Shown: positions 20,101-27,454 of the stretch, in pieces
How the letters are laid out: each line of letters opens with the position of its first letter
Numbering within the stretch: position 1 is the stretch's first letter
From: Microbacterium sp. KUDC0406
Lineage (GTDB): Bacteria > Actinomycetota > Actinomycetes > Actinomycetales > Microbacteriaceae
Direction of reading: 5' to 3'
DNA length: 64,000 bases
Assembly (NCBI RefSeq): GCF_021582875.1
Contig: NZ_CP091138.1
Coordinates: 2,108,001-2,172,000, forward strand
Program-made: the position numbers and the translations under genes
The notes under the pieces: model-generated
The model's database searches: none
Told to the model about the DNA's origin: nothing
What the model saw: the letters and a program-made list of their open reading frames with translations, nothing else

Positions 20101-20887
20101 TAGAACGTGACGGGCCAGCGTGTGCGGCGCCCCTCGAGGATCCGCATCCGCAGGCTGGGCTGGCTCAGGCTCGGATCGGTGAGCCGGAAGAACACGCCGT
20201 ACGGGAAGCGGTCGCTGGACGCGTCGCGCCGGAACACCACCTGGCATTCGTCCTCGCCCACCGCCAGCGCCGGGATGGCGTGCTCCTCGGCAGGAGGCTC
20301 GAGGCCCGCGGCATCCGTCACCAGCTGCTGCAGCGCGGCGATCATCGCCATCGACAGTGCCGGCGCGGGGTCGGGCAGCGTGACGACGGGCAGCATGCCG
20401 CTCGGCTGCAGATTCTTCAGCGCGGCCTTGATGCGCTGCACGCCGACCGCGGAGGTCACCACCAGATCGGCGCCGAACGCGGTCGCGCGCGCCGCCGCCG
20501 GGATCGGGAGCACGAAGCTGCCGTCGTCGAGGGTCACTGTGGTGCCCGCCATGGCCTGTGCGGTCGAGGCGCCGTCGAGGTCGAGCCCCACCTGCACGCG
20601 CGCCGCGGACGACCCGTCCGGCTGCAGCAGCGTGCCCACCACCTGCGGCGGCGCCTGGTTGTCGGTGGGAACGAGATCCTGCATCGTCCAGACCAGCGAG
20701 TCGAGTGCCCGGAACATCCGCTGATCGCTGTCGGCCTGCCTCTCGAGGTACTCCTCCGCGAGTACATCCACCATCGGCGAGTCGCTCTGCCAGAGCGGCG
20801 AGTCGGGGCGATCGCGACCGGGATGTCCTGCCCCTCACCGCCTTTCGCGCGAGCGGAGAACATCGAGTTCGTGTTGAAGATCGGCAT
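17138..20887 (-). CDS. large protein of unknown function with C-terminal OmpA-like domain, two frame breaks
   Basis: About 1,249 residues once two indels are corrected. The ATG at 20887 has a strong GGGGAGG site and reads MPIFNTNSMFSARAKGGEGQ. The frame breaks at 20805-20808 (a G run one base short; P-x-DSPLWQSDSPMVDVLAEEY follows) and at about 17713-17716 (CCGCCGG; the corrected reading is DTAESARKDALGAAK). No signal peptide. In order: a beta-sandwich-like region (about 60-160), a region with LAPGEQQRMAIMERT, a long Ser/Thr/Ala/Gly-rich segment, the motif TNHNKTRALTMQYWEVQRLF, then a Lys/Asp/Gly linker, and an OmpA-like domain (IYFAKAQRVLEDD, VVRGYASPEGT, NVALARDRATNTAAYL). OmpA domains usually bind peptidoglycan. 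Function unknown. Confidence 0.8.
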
Positions 20888-20996
20888 CGCAACCTCCCCA
20901 GGTGCGTGCGCGGAGCAGAATTCCGCGACCACAGATCAGGAGCCGGACGCCGGGGATCTGATACATTCCGGGTCGATGAGCGAGGGCACACACCGA

Positions 20997-21002
20997 TAGT
21001 GT
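20997..21002 (+). promoter_or_regulatory. -10 box of small membrane protein (leaderless)
   Basis: TAGTGT, six bases before the ATG at 21009. Confidence 0.5.
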
Positions 21003-21008
21003 CTCGCC

Positions 21009-21344
21009 ATGAACGCGTACATGGTCCTCGCCCAGATCATCCCGGTCCTCATGCTCGGCATCGGAGCGGATATGCGCGTCGCACTCAACCTTCGCAGCAC
21101 CGCAAGACTCGGCTGCCTGCTGTTCGGAGCAGCCGCACTCTGCGGCCTCATGCTCGAGATGTTGTTCGTGCTCCCGCCGTTGGCGGTGATTCCATCAGGG
21201 TGGGCCGCATCCGAGAACACTGTCTTTGTGCTCGCCGCGGTGGCTATGTGCCTCTTCGCATTGCCTACTACCGCTGTGACGATCGCATCCCTCAGAAAGC
21301 GCGGGCAGGCCCACGCCAACGCATCAGACCCCGCTTCCCCGTAA
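21009..21344 (+). CDS. small hypothetical membrane protein
   Basis: Unknown function. 111 residues with three predicted membrane segments (about 3-20, 32-55 and 68-92) and a short basic, polar tail (LRKRGQAHANASD). There is no ribosome-binding site, but a TAGTGT box six bases upstream supports the ATG as a leaderless start. Codon use is less GC-biased than the neighbours, as in the adjoining toxin-antitoxin genes, suggesting a small acquired block. Positions 21345-21504 hold nothing I can name. Confidence 0.65.
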   Translation: MNAYMVLAQIIPVLMLGIGADMRVALNLRSTARLGCLLFGAAALCGLMLEMLFVLPPLAVIPSGWAASENTVFVLAAVAMCLFALPTTAVTIASLRKRGQAHANASDPASP

Positions 21345-21504
21345 CCCATCCCGACCAGACTGCCTGCCACCGCTCGGCGGGGTGTCTGCGAAGCGCAGAG
21401 CGTCGCCCACCTCGACAGCGTCGGCATTTCATCCGTCGAAGACCGCCTGACTCGTTGAGGGTGCCCTCGCCTGGGAGCCCATTCGCCAGGAACGCCTGGC
21501 ATAT

Positions 21505-21530
21505 GCCTGATCGTGGCGCCGTGATCAGGC
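21505..21530. terminator. inverted repeat at the 3' end of hepT
   Basis: GCCTGATC (21505-21512) pairs with GATCAGGC (21523-21530) across a 10-nt loop. It overlaps the hepT stop codon; terminator role is a guess because there is no T tract. Confidence 0.35.
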
Positions 21531-21878
21531 GCCGGAGGGCCCTTCCCCGAGCAGGAGACCCAGATAGGTGACCAGCTCCGGCACCCGCTCGGAAGCGGCC
21601 GCCCAGACGACTCCGTCGTCCACCACCGCATAGCCGTGCGCGAGCACGTTGCGGAGCCCGACGATGCGATGAAGATCCGGAACTCCGTCGGCCGTCTCCG
21701 CGTCTACCCGGCGCAGGTTGTTCAGGGCCTCTCCGACGATCTCGAGCTGGCGCTCCACGGCAGAGCGACGGAGGGCATCCGAACGATATCCGGTCTCATC
21801 AAGACCACTGATGAACTCCGTCACACGCTGCGCCGCTTCCCGGGCATCCCAGAGGTATGCCGCAGCCTCAGGCTGCAT
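21525..21878 (-). CDS. hepT: HepT-like (DUF86) HEPN toxin
   Basis: HEPN-domain RNase toxin of a HEPN-MNT pair. 117 residues from the ATG at 21878, which lies inside the end of the antitoxin gene and is preceded by GAGGAAC. The helical HEPN fold carries the active motif RNVLAHGY (about residues 75-82), matching RX4HXY. In characterised HepT-MntA systems the Tyr of this motif is AMPylated by the antitoxin to silence the toxin. Confidence 0.88.
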   Translation of the reverse strand: MQPEAAAYLWDAREAAQRVTEFISGLDETGYRSDALRRSAVERQLEIVGEALNNLRRVDAETADGVPDLHRIVGLRNVLAHGYAVVDDGVVWAAASERVPELVTYLGLLLGEGPSGA

Positions 21879-22173
21879 AAAGTTCCTCCGCGGATGCGAG
21901 GGCTCGATCGCGGAAGTACGGATTGCGGACCGCATCCGTCATCACCAGATCAACTGTGCGCCCGAACACGCGCTCGAGATCCTCCTTCAGACCGAAGTAG
22001 GCGTCGAACTTGTCCTTCGTCTCGGGAGCCAGGTCGACGAGCAGATCGATGTCGCTCCGTTCGGGATCGAAGTCGTCGGTGACTGCCGACCCGAAGACCC
22101 GAAGACGGCGAACACCATGAGCTCGTGCGACGCGCTCGAGCTCCTCCGCGTTCACTTCGATCATCAGGCCCAT
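21868..22173 (-). CDS. mntA: MntA-like nucleotidyltransferase antitoxin
   Basis: Minimal nucleotidyltransferase, 101 residues. Motif LRVFGSAVTDDFDPERSDID: GS, then ten residues, then DXD with the third acidic residue in LLVDL, the catalytic set for AMP transfer. The start at 22173 is supported by TACACT six bases upstream (leaderless). Its last 11 bases overlap hepT, the standard antitoxin-first order. It probably neutralises HepT by AMPylating its HGY tyrosine (family knowledge). Confidence 0.88.
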   Translation of the reverse strand: MGLMIEVNAEELERVARAHGVRRLRVFGSAVTDDFDPERSDIDLLVDLAPETKDKFDAYFGLKEDLERVFGRTVDLVMTDAVRNPYFRDRALASAEELYAA

Positions 22174-22179
22174 GCTGAG

Positions 22180-22185
22180 AGTGTA
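22180..22185 (-). promoter_or_regulatory. -10 box of the mntA-hepT operon (leaderless)
   Basis: TACACT on the minus strand, six bases before the ATG. Confidence 0.55.
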
Positions 22186-22200
22186 CCGAGACGGGCAAAG

Positions 22201-22232
22201 CGAAAGCCCCCGGGTGGAGCCGGGGGCTTTCG
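22201..22232 (-). terminator. terminator of the tRNA-Thr/tRNA-Met transcript
   Basis: CGAAAGCCCCCGG and CCGGGGGCTTTCG form a perfect 13-bp stem with a 6-nt loop immediately after the tRNA-Met 3' end, followed by CTTT on the minus strand. Confidence 0.8.
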
Positions 22233-22306
22233 TAGCAGGAGCGGGGCTTGAACCCGCGACCTCACGATTATGAGTCGTGCGCTCTCACCAACTGAGCTAC
22301 CCTGCC
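22233..22306 (-). tRNA. tRNA-Met (anticodon CAT)
   Basis: 74-nt cloverleaf. Anticodon stem CACGA/TCGTG with loop CTCATAA, T arm GCGGG TTCAAGC CCCGC, acceptor GGCAGGG with TCCTGCT (two G-U pairs). The 5' pair is G-U rather than the unpaired C-A of initiators, so this is an elongator Met or an Ile2-type (lysidine-modified) tRNA; I favour elongator Met. Confidence 0.93.
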
Positions 22307-22333
22307 ACGGGCACTCGGATTACGAGTGCTGCG

Positions 22334-22405
22334 AGCCCCGAGTCAGGATTGAACTGACGACCCCTTCCTTACCATGGAAGTGCTCTGCCACTGAGCTATC
22401 GGGGC
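22334..22405 (-). tRNA. tRNA-Thr (anticodon GGT)
   Basis: 72-nt cloverleaf. Anticodon stem CTTCC/GGAAG with loop ATGGTAA; acceptor GCCCCGA/TCGGGGC. It is 27 bp upstream of tRNA-Met on the same strand and shares its terminator. Confidence 0.95.
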
Positions 22406-22456
22406 ATGTTTCCCGTCTCCGGGCAACCAGGAAATCCTAACATCCCGGAGGCGGGA

Positions 22457-24001
22457 TCAGGAAATCGGCCCGACTCCGTCATGACGGCCCGCGTTCGCCT
22501 TCATCCAGGGCAGCGGGTCGAACTGAACGCCGTTGCGGAGCAGCTCGAAGTGCAGGTGCGCACCGTAGGAATGACCGGTGTTCCCGACGAGCCCGACGAT
22601 GTCGCCGACCTTCACGTGCTGTCCGGTCTGCACGCGCATCGAGCCGTGCAGCATGTGCGAGTAGTGGCTCGTGATGACCTTGCCGTCGATCATGTGATCG
22701 ATGTAGACGGTGACGCCGTATCCGCCGCCGTTCTCGGTCGCCTTGCGCACGACGCCGTCGGCGATCGCCTGGATCGGCGCGCCTTCTCCGGGCACGAGGT
22801 CGATGCCGGCGTGCAGGCGTCCCCAGCGAGAGCCGTACGGCGAGCTCATGGCCACGCCGACGGCGAAGGGCCACTGAATCGCCGCCGTGGTGTCGTTGGT
22901 GTACAGGCTGGTGGAGTACTTGATGCCCTCTTCAGCCGCGAGGTCGGCCATCGACATCGACGTGAACCCGCCTTCGCGGGCGGACTGCGCGTTCTCGACG
23001 TCGGATGACGCGACGTACGCCTGGATGTCGTCGGTGCCGAGCTTCTGCTGCTGCGTTTCCGCCGCAGTGAGCGAAGTCAGCGACTGGGCGTCCTGGCCCT
23101 GAGCCGCGGCCACCGCCTCGGAGGGCAGCGTCATCGAGACGAGCATGAGGCCAGCGACGCCCATCACACCGAGCGTGGCGCCGGCGGTGGCCACCTTGCG
23201 CCCCAGGCGACGACCGCGTCGCGGTGCACGGTGCGCGGTCGCCGAGTTCTCGACGGACGGCTCCGGCTCGGCGGCGGATGCCCGGGCAGCGGGCTCGACC
23301 TGCTCGTCGAGATCGTCCGCGCTGAAGCCGAAAGCCGCGGCAGCTGCGGTGAATGCGTCGGCGGCGGACTCGGCAGCGGATGCCTCGGAGTCGGTGGCGG
23401 CATCCGGGGCGACGGGCTCCTCGGCGGCGGCCTGGGCCTCGGCGGCGGACTCGGCCTCGGCGGCGGACTCGGCCGCAGCCTGGGCCTCGGCGGCGGGCTC
23501 GGCCTTGGCGGCGGGCTCGGCCGCGGCGGCGGGCTCGGCCTCGGCTGCGGCCGGTTCCTCGACGACGAGACGCTCGGTCTTCAGCTCGGCTGCGGCGACG
23601 GGGGCGATCGGCTCGGCCTCGACGACCGGCTCGGCGACGATGGCCGGCGCCGCGGCGGGCTCCCCGTCGACGACGGTCTCGGGCACGACGGACTGAGCGG
23701 CGACCAGGGGCCGGCCGGTGCCGGCATCCGCCATCGACTCGCGCCAGGGCGCGGCATCCGATGCGACGGGCTGCGCGATTCCCGCGCGACGGGCGCGCCG
23801 GCCGACGAACGGCTGCGCGGCAGCCGGAGCGGACGGCGTCTGCACGACCGGGACCTCGGCGGTCTGGCGCTCACGGGCCGCACGGCGGGAGGCCGGAGCG
23901 GCCGACGACGTCACTGCGACAGCGGACTCTGCGGGCACCGCACGGCGTCGGTCGGACCGGCGCTCGGGGGCAGAGCCGGTCTGGGGGGCATCGAAGGGCA
24001 A
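22457..24001 (-). CDS. M23 (LytM-type) peptidase with long Ala/Glu-rich N-terminal region
   Basis: Probable cell-wall endopeptidase or its regulator. The start is uncertain: the frame is open to 24265, but this would overlap the upstream gene, and I choose TTG at 24001, giving a 514-residue protein. Cytoplasmic N-terminal part is Ala/Glu/Pro-rich with repeated AEPAAEAE-like units (about 120-260), then RRGRRLGRK, a membrane segment (about 300-320) and an extracellular M23 domain. Zinc ligands are in RLHAGIDLVPG (HxxxD) and GAHLHFELL (HxH), with SHYSHM before. Two direct repeats upstream may control it. Confidence 0.85.
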   Translation of the reverse strand: MPFDAPQTGSAPERRSDRRRAVPAESAVAVTSSAAPASRRAARERQTAEVPVVQTPSAPAAAQPFVGRRARRAGIAQPVASDAAPWRESMADAGTGRPLVAAQSVVPETVVDGEPAAAPAIVAEPVVEAEPIAPVAAAELKTERLVVEEPAAAEAEPAAAAEPAAKAEPAAEAQAAAESAAEAESAAEAQAAAEEPVAPDAATDSEASAAESAADAFTAAAAAFGFSADDLDEQVEPAARASAAEPEPSVENSATAHRAPRRGRRLGRKVATAGATLGVMGVAGLMLVSMTLPSEAVAAAQGQDAQSLTSLTAAETQQQKLGTDDIQAYVASSDVENAQSAREGGFTSMSMADLAAEEGIKYSTSLYTNDTTAAIQWPFAVGVAMSSPYGSRWGRLHAGIDLVPGEGAPIQAIADGVVRKATENGGGYGVTVYIDHMIDGKVITSHYSHMLHGSMRVQTGQHVKVGDIVGLVGNTGHSYGAHLHFELLRNGVQFDPLPWMKANAGRHDGVGPIS

Positions 24002-24040
24002 AGCGGAATCTCTCGGTCGCGCGTCAAGCAGGGGGGCTAT

Positions 24041-24076
24041 CGCTCGGGTAAACGAAAGTAACGATCGGGTAAACGA
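24041..24076 (-). promoter_or_regulatory. 21-bp-spaced direct repeats upstream of the M23 peptidase
   Basis: CGCTCGGGTAAACGA (24041-24055) and CGATCGGGTAAACGA (24062-24076), spaced exactly 21 bp. On the minus strand they give three CGTT(T)AC half-sites about one helical turn apart, the layout expected for an OmpR-type response regulator. In related actinobacteria MtrA controls M23-type genes through GTTAC-like repeats; assignment to MtrA is inference. Confidence 0.5.
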
Positions 24077-24137
24077 TACCTGCTTCCGCCTGGGAACGCC
24101 ATGGGCGTCGGCGAGAAAGTTGATCGTCCTGACGAAA

Positions 24138-24926
24138 TCAGTTCTCGGCGAGCAGGGCTCCGAGCCGGGCGTGCACCTCGCGCCCTCCGGCGAACAGCAG
24201 CGGACGGCGGGAATCCAGTTCGATGCGAGACACCGCTCCCCCGGCTTCGGAGACGAGGATCGCACCGGCCGCGAAGTCCCACGCGTTCAGGCCGCGCTCG
24301 AAGAACCCGTCCAGCCGCCCGGCCGCTACGTACGACAGGTCGATCGCGGCCGACCCCATCCGGCGCAGGTCCCGGGCCATGGTCATCACCCGTCGCACCG
24401 TCGCCAGGTCGCCGTCGTGCGTGGCCGGGTCGTACCCGAATCCGGTCGCCAGCAGTGCTCCTGCAGGAATCTCGGTCGTGACGGCGAGGCGCGCCCCGTC
24501 GTGCCAGGCTCCCTCGCCGCGGACCGCTGTGAACAGCTCGCCGAGCGCCGGAGCGCAGACCGCGCCGGCCACGCCGTTCCACGACTCGGGCTCGGGCGTG
24601 CCCTCGACCACGGCGATGCTCACCGAGTACGCCGGGATGCCGTAGCTGTAGTTGACCGTCCCGTCGATAGGGTCGACGACCCAGGTGAAGCCGCTCGTGC
24701 CCCCGGCCGCACCGGACTCCTCGCCGAGGAAGCCGTCATCGGGACGCTCCGTGGCGAGCCGGTCTCTGATCAGCGCCTCGACCTCGCGGTCGGCGTCGGT
24801 CACGATGTCGGCGAGCGTCGACTTGGTCGCGGCGAGATGCACGCCCTCGCGACGGCGACGCGCGGCGAGCTCACCCGCTTCAAGGGCGATCTCCGCGGCG
24901 AGCGCGCCGAGTTCGATGTCGGTCAT
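24138..24926 (-). CDS. inositol monophosphatase family phosphatase
   Basis: SuhB/ImpA-type Mg2+-dependent phosphatase, 262 residues from the ATG at 24926 with GGAGGACCC directly upstream. Motifs: LADIVTDADREVE, GEESGAAGG (metal-binding Glu), WVVDPIDGTVNYSYGIP (the DPIDGT signature) and LNAWDFAAGAILVSEAGG (WD motif). Substrates in this family include inositol phosphate, histidinol phosphate and nucleotide phosphates; the sequence does not decide between them. Confidence 0.93.
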   Translation of the reverse strand: MTDIELGALAAEIALEAGELAARRRREGVHLAATKSTLADIVTDADREVEALIRDRLATERPDDGFLGEESGAAGGTSGFTWVVDPIDGTVNYSYGIPAYSVSIAVVEGTPEPESWNGVAGAVCAPALGELFTAVRGEGAWHDGARLAVTTEIPAGALLATGFGYDPATHDGDLATVRRVMTMARDLRRMGSAAIDLSYVAAGRLDGFFERGLNAWDFAAGAILVSEAGGAVSRIELDSRRPLLFAGGREVHARLGALLAEN

Positions 24927-25137
24927 GGGTCCTCCAGTCGGGCGGGCTTCCAGTCTCGCGCAGTCCGGATGCCGGAGCACACCGACCTTCCCGCCGAAGC
25001 CCCTCCTGGGCGCCCGTCAGCCAGGCCGGGTGTCGACACGGAAACGGGGTCTCGGCACGGGAGGGGGTCTCGGCACGGGCATCCGGGACACAGAGCGGGG
25101 GTGTGACGCCCGGGCATCGTGCCCCTGCGAACCCGGT

Positions 25138-25935
25138 TCAGCGGGCCGAGCGCGCCGCGAAGGCCGCGACGCGCGCCTGCGCGTCCGGCGTCTCGAAGGA
25201 TGCTCCGATCGAGAGCGCCTCCTCCTCGAGCTGCTCATGGAACGTGCGCTCCGGCTGCGAGCGCACCAGGCGCTTGGCATGCCCGTAGGCGCCGGCGGCA
25301 CCGTCCAGCCAGAACCGGGCGATCTCCTCAGCGCGAGCCTGGACGGCGGCGGCCTCGGCCGCGGCATCCGATCCCTCGGCGCCGGCGACCGCCTCGGCGA
25401 CGAGACCCCATTCGACGGCCTCCGCCGCGCTGAGCATGCGGTCCTGCAGCAACAGCTGCAGCGCCCGGCGCTGACCGATCGCGTGGGCGAGCTGTGCCGA
25501 CACCGACAGGTCGGGCGTGAGGCCGATGTTCGCGTACAGGCTGCCGAGCTTCGAGTGCGCGCCGACGACGGCGTAGTCGCTGCAGAGCAGGATGCCGAGG
25601 CCTCCGCCGGCGGTCGTGCCGTGTGCGGCCGCCACCACGGGCTTGGCCGAGTCGGTGAGCGAACGGATGCCCTCGTTGATCACCCGGGCGAAGGCGGTGA
25701 TGTCCTCGCCGGATCCCATCTCGTTCGCCATGTCGAGCACGTCGCCGCCGGCGCAGAACGCCGGGCCGGCCGCGTCGATGAGGATCGCGCGCACGTCGTC
25801 GCGGGCGACGGCCTCGGCCGTGGCATCCCGCCAGGCGTAGGCGAGGTCGCCGTTGAAGGCGTTCAGCCGTGCCGGACGGTTCAGGGTGAGCCGCGCGAGG
25901 CCCTCGTCGACGGTGGACAGGATGGGCTCGCCCAT
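25138..25935 (-). CDS. enoyl-CoA hydratase/isomerase family protein
   Basis: Crotonase-fold enzyme, 265 residues from the ATG at 25935 with GAAGGAGAC upstream. The oxyanion-hole segments are AFCAGGDVLDMA and HGTTAGGGLGILLCSDYAV; the region that normally carries the two catalytic Glu reads NIGLTPDLSVSAQLAHAIG, where the second Glu is replaced by Asp/Leu, so it may not be a typical hydratase. A tandem repeat array starts 100 bp upstream of its start codon. Confidence 0.88.
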   Translation of the reverse strand: MGEPILSTVDEGLARLTLNRPARLNAFNGDLAYAWRDATAEAVARDDVRAILIDAAGPAFCAGGDVLDMANEMGSGEDITAFARVINEGIRSLTDSAKPVVAAAHGTTAGGGLGILLCSDYAVVGAHSKLGSLYANIGLTPDLSVSAQLAHAIGQRRALQLLLQDRMLSAAEAVEWGLVAEAVAGAEGSDAAAEAAAVQARAEEIARFWLDGAAGAYGHAKRLVRSQPERTFHEQLEEEALSIGASFETPDAQARVAAFAARSAR

Positions 25936-26261
25936 TGGCGTCTCCTTCGATGCGTCGGTGGGCTTCCAGCGTATCTGCGCCGATCGGATGCTCCGGTCGC
26001 ACTGCTTGCGGCCTCCTGTCCTACCCACACGGGTGCAAGGAGGAAAACGCCGGCAACGACGTCCCCGCACCAGCAGAAACCTCCTCGCACGCGGAGGCCC
26101 CCTCAGCAGCATCCGCCCACACCCACGCAAGGAGGAAAACGCCGGCAACGACGCCTCCCCACCAGCAGAAACCTCCTCGCACGCGGAGGCACCCCCCTCA
26201 GCAGCATCCGCCCACACCCACGCAAGGAGGGGTCTGCTGCACGGATAGGTGACAGTTTCGG

Positions 26262-27164
26262 TTAGGCCGCGAGGGCCAGGTTCTGGTTCATGATGGTCTC
26301 GAATTCGACCGGCGTCAAACGGCCCAGACGTGCTTGCCGACGGCGCCGATGGTAGGTCCGTTCGATCCAGGTCACGATCGCGATCCGCAGCTCTTCCCGG
26401 GTGGCCCAGGACCGCCGATTGAGGACATTCTTTTGCAGCAGCGCGAAGAAGCTCTCCATCGCGGCGTTATCACCGGCCGCGCCGACTCGGCCCATCGAGC
26501 CGACCATACGGTGACGAGCCAGCACCCGGATGACCTTCCGGGAACGGAACTGACTGCCCCTATCGCTATGCAGCACGCAACCGGCGACGTCACCGCGCAG
26601 CGCGGCGGCGTTGTTGATCGCGTTCACGACCAGCCGGGACTTCATCCGCGAGTCGATCGAGTAGCCGACGATCTTGCCCGAGAACACGTCCTTGACCGCG
26701 CAGAGGTAGAGTTTGCCCTCGCCGGTGCGGTGCTCGGTGATGTCGGTCAGCCAGAGCCGGTTCCGGCTGTCAGCGGTGAACTCGTGTCGGACCCGCCCGT
26801 CCTCGTCAGTCACCGCGCACAGGTCGTCGTGGACCGGCGGTCCGGGCCTCTTGCCGTTACGTCCCTTCTTCTTCCCGAACGCCGACCACCAGCCGTTCGC
26901 TGACGTGATCCTCCACGCGGTCCGGTCCGCCATCGGTTCCCCGGCGTCGCGGGCCTCGTCGGCCAGGAGACGATGCCCGAACTCAGGATCGTCACGGTGC
27001 GCGTCGAACAGCGCGTTTGCCCGATACGCCTCCACCAGCTCAGCATTCGTGATGGGGTCGGCCAGCCACCGGTAGTAGGGCTGGCGGGAGAGCTTGAGGA
27101 CCCGGCACGTCACTGCGACGGGGATCCCGTCGGCAGCGAGCTCTGTCACGAGCGGGTATGTCAT
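26262..27164 (-). CDS. IS3-family transposase OrfB (DDE integrase core)
   Basis: 300 residues. After an HTH_21-like region (AHRDDPEFGHRLLADEARDA) the catalytic core has D in LWLTDITEH, D in VLHSDRGSQFRS and E in AAGDNAAMESFF, spaced as in IS3 transposases (D-D-35-E). The ATG overlaps the OrfA stop (ATGA), but the preceding G GGA AAA heptamer points to production as an OrfAB fusion by -1 frameshifting. Confidence 0.95.
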   Translation of the reverse strand: MTYPLVTELAADGIPVAVTCRVLKLSRQPYYRWLADPITNAELVEAYRANALFDAHRDDPEFGHRLLADEARDAGEPMADRTAWRITSANGWWSAFGKKKGRNGKRPGPPVHDDLCAVTDEDGRVRHEFTADSRNRLWLTDITEHRTGEGKLYLCAVKDVFSGKIVGYSIDSRMKSRLVVNAINNAAALRGDVAGCVLHSDRGSQFRSRKVIRVLARHRMVGSMGRVGAAGDNAAMESFFALLQKNVLNRRSWATREELRIAIVTWIERTYHRRRRQARLGRLTPVEFETIMNQNLALAA

Positions 27165-27454
27165 TTTCCCGGCAGATGCGCCTGAGCGAAGTACGCCGCC
27201 GCACGACGGAGCACCTCGTTCTCCTGCTCCAACAGCCGCACCCGCTTGCGCAACTCGCGAGCTTCGTCAGCCTCGGCCCGGGTCGCGCCGGGCTTGGCGC
27301 CGTCTTCCACATCGGCCTGGCGAAGCCAGTTCTGCAGGCACGTCTCGCTGATTCCGAAGTCGGTCGCGATCTGCTTGATCGACACACCGTCCTCGCGCTG
27401 ACGAGCCACCCGCACGACATCGTCGCGGAACTCACGGGGATAGGGCTTGGGCAT
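27161..27454 (-). CDS. IS3-family transposase OrfA
   Basis: 97 residues from the ATG at 27454, seven bases after GGGAGGA. Helix-turn-helix at about 8-50 (PREFRDDVVRVARQREDGV, IKQIATDFGISETCLQNWL) and a leucine-zipper region (ELRKRVRLLEQENEVLRRAA) for multimerisation. It ends at the slippery heptamer GGGAAAA followed by TGA. Confidence 0.95.
   Translation of the reverse strand: MPKPYPREFRDDVVRVARQREDGVSIKQIATDFGISETCLQNWLRQADVEDGAKPGATRAEADEARELRKRVRLLEQENEVLRRAAAYFAQAHLPGK
27164..27171 (-). other. programmed -1 frameshift site in the IS element
   Basis: On the minus strand the codons CCG GGA AAA TGA contain the heptamer G-GGA-AAA, the canonical X-XXY-YYZ slip site. Slipping back one base continues directly into the OrfB frame (ATG ACA TAC). 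Confidence 0.7.

Noticed and set aside
17664..20999. 1,111-residue plus-strand frame opposite the OmpA-domain gene
   Set aside because: Arg/His/Gly/Gln-rich shadow frame; the minus-strand protein has the natural composition, a ribosome site and an OmpA domain.
21345..21504. Possible gene remnant before hepT
   Set aside because: Short unlinked peptide pieces in several frames, none recognisable; no start or ribosome site.
24002..24265. Longer M23 peptidase starting at 24265
   Set aside because: It would cover the end of the inositol monophosphatase gene and the promoter repeats, and the extra residues are unlike a signal or domain.
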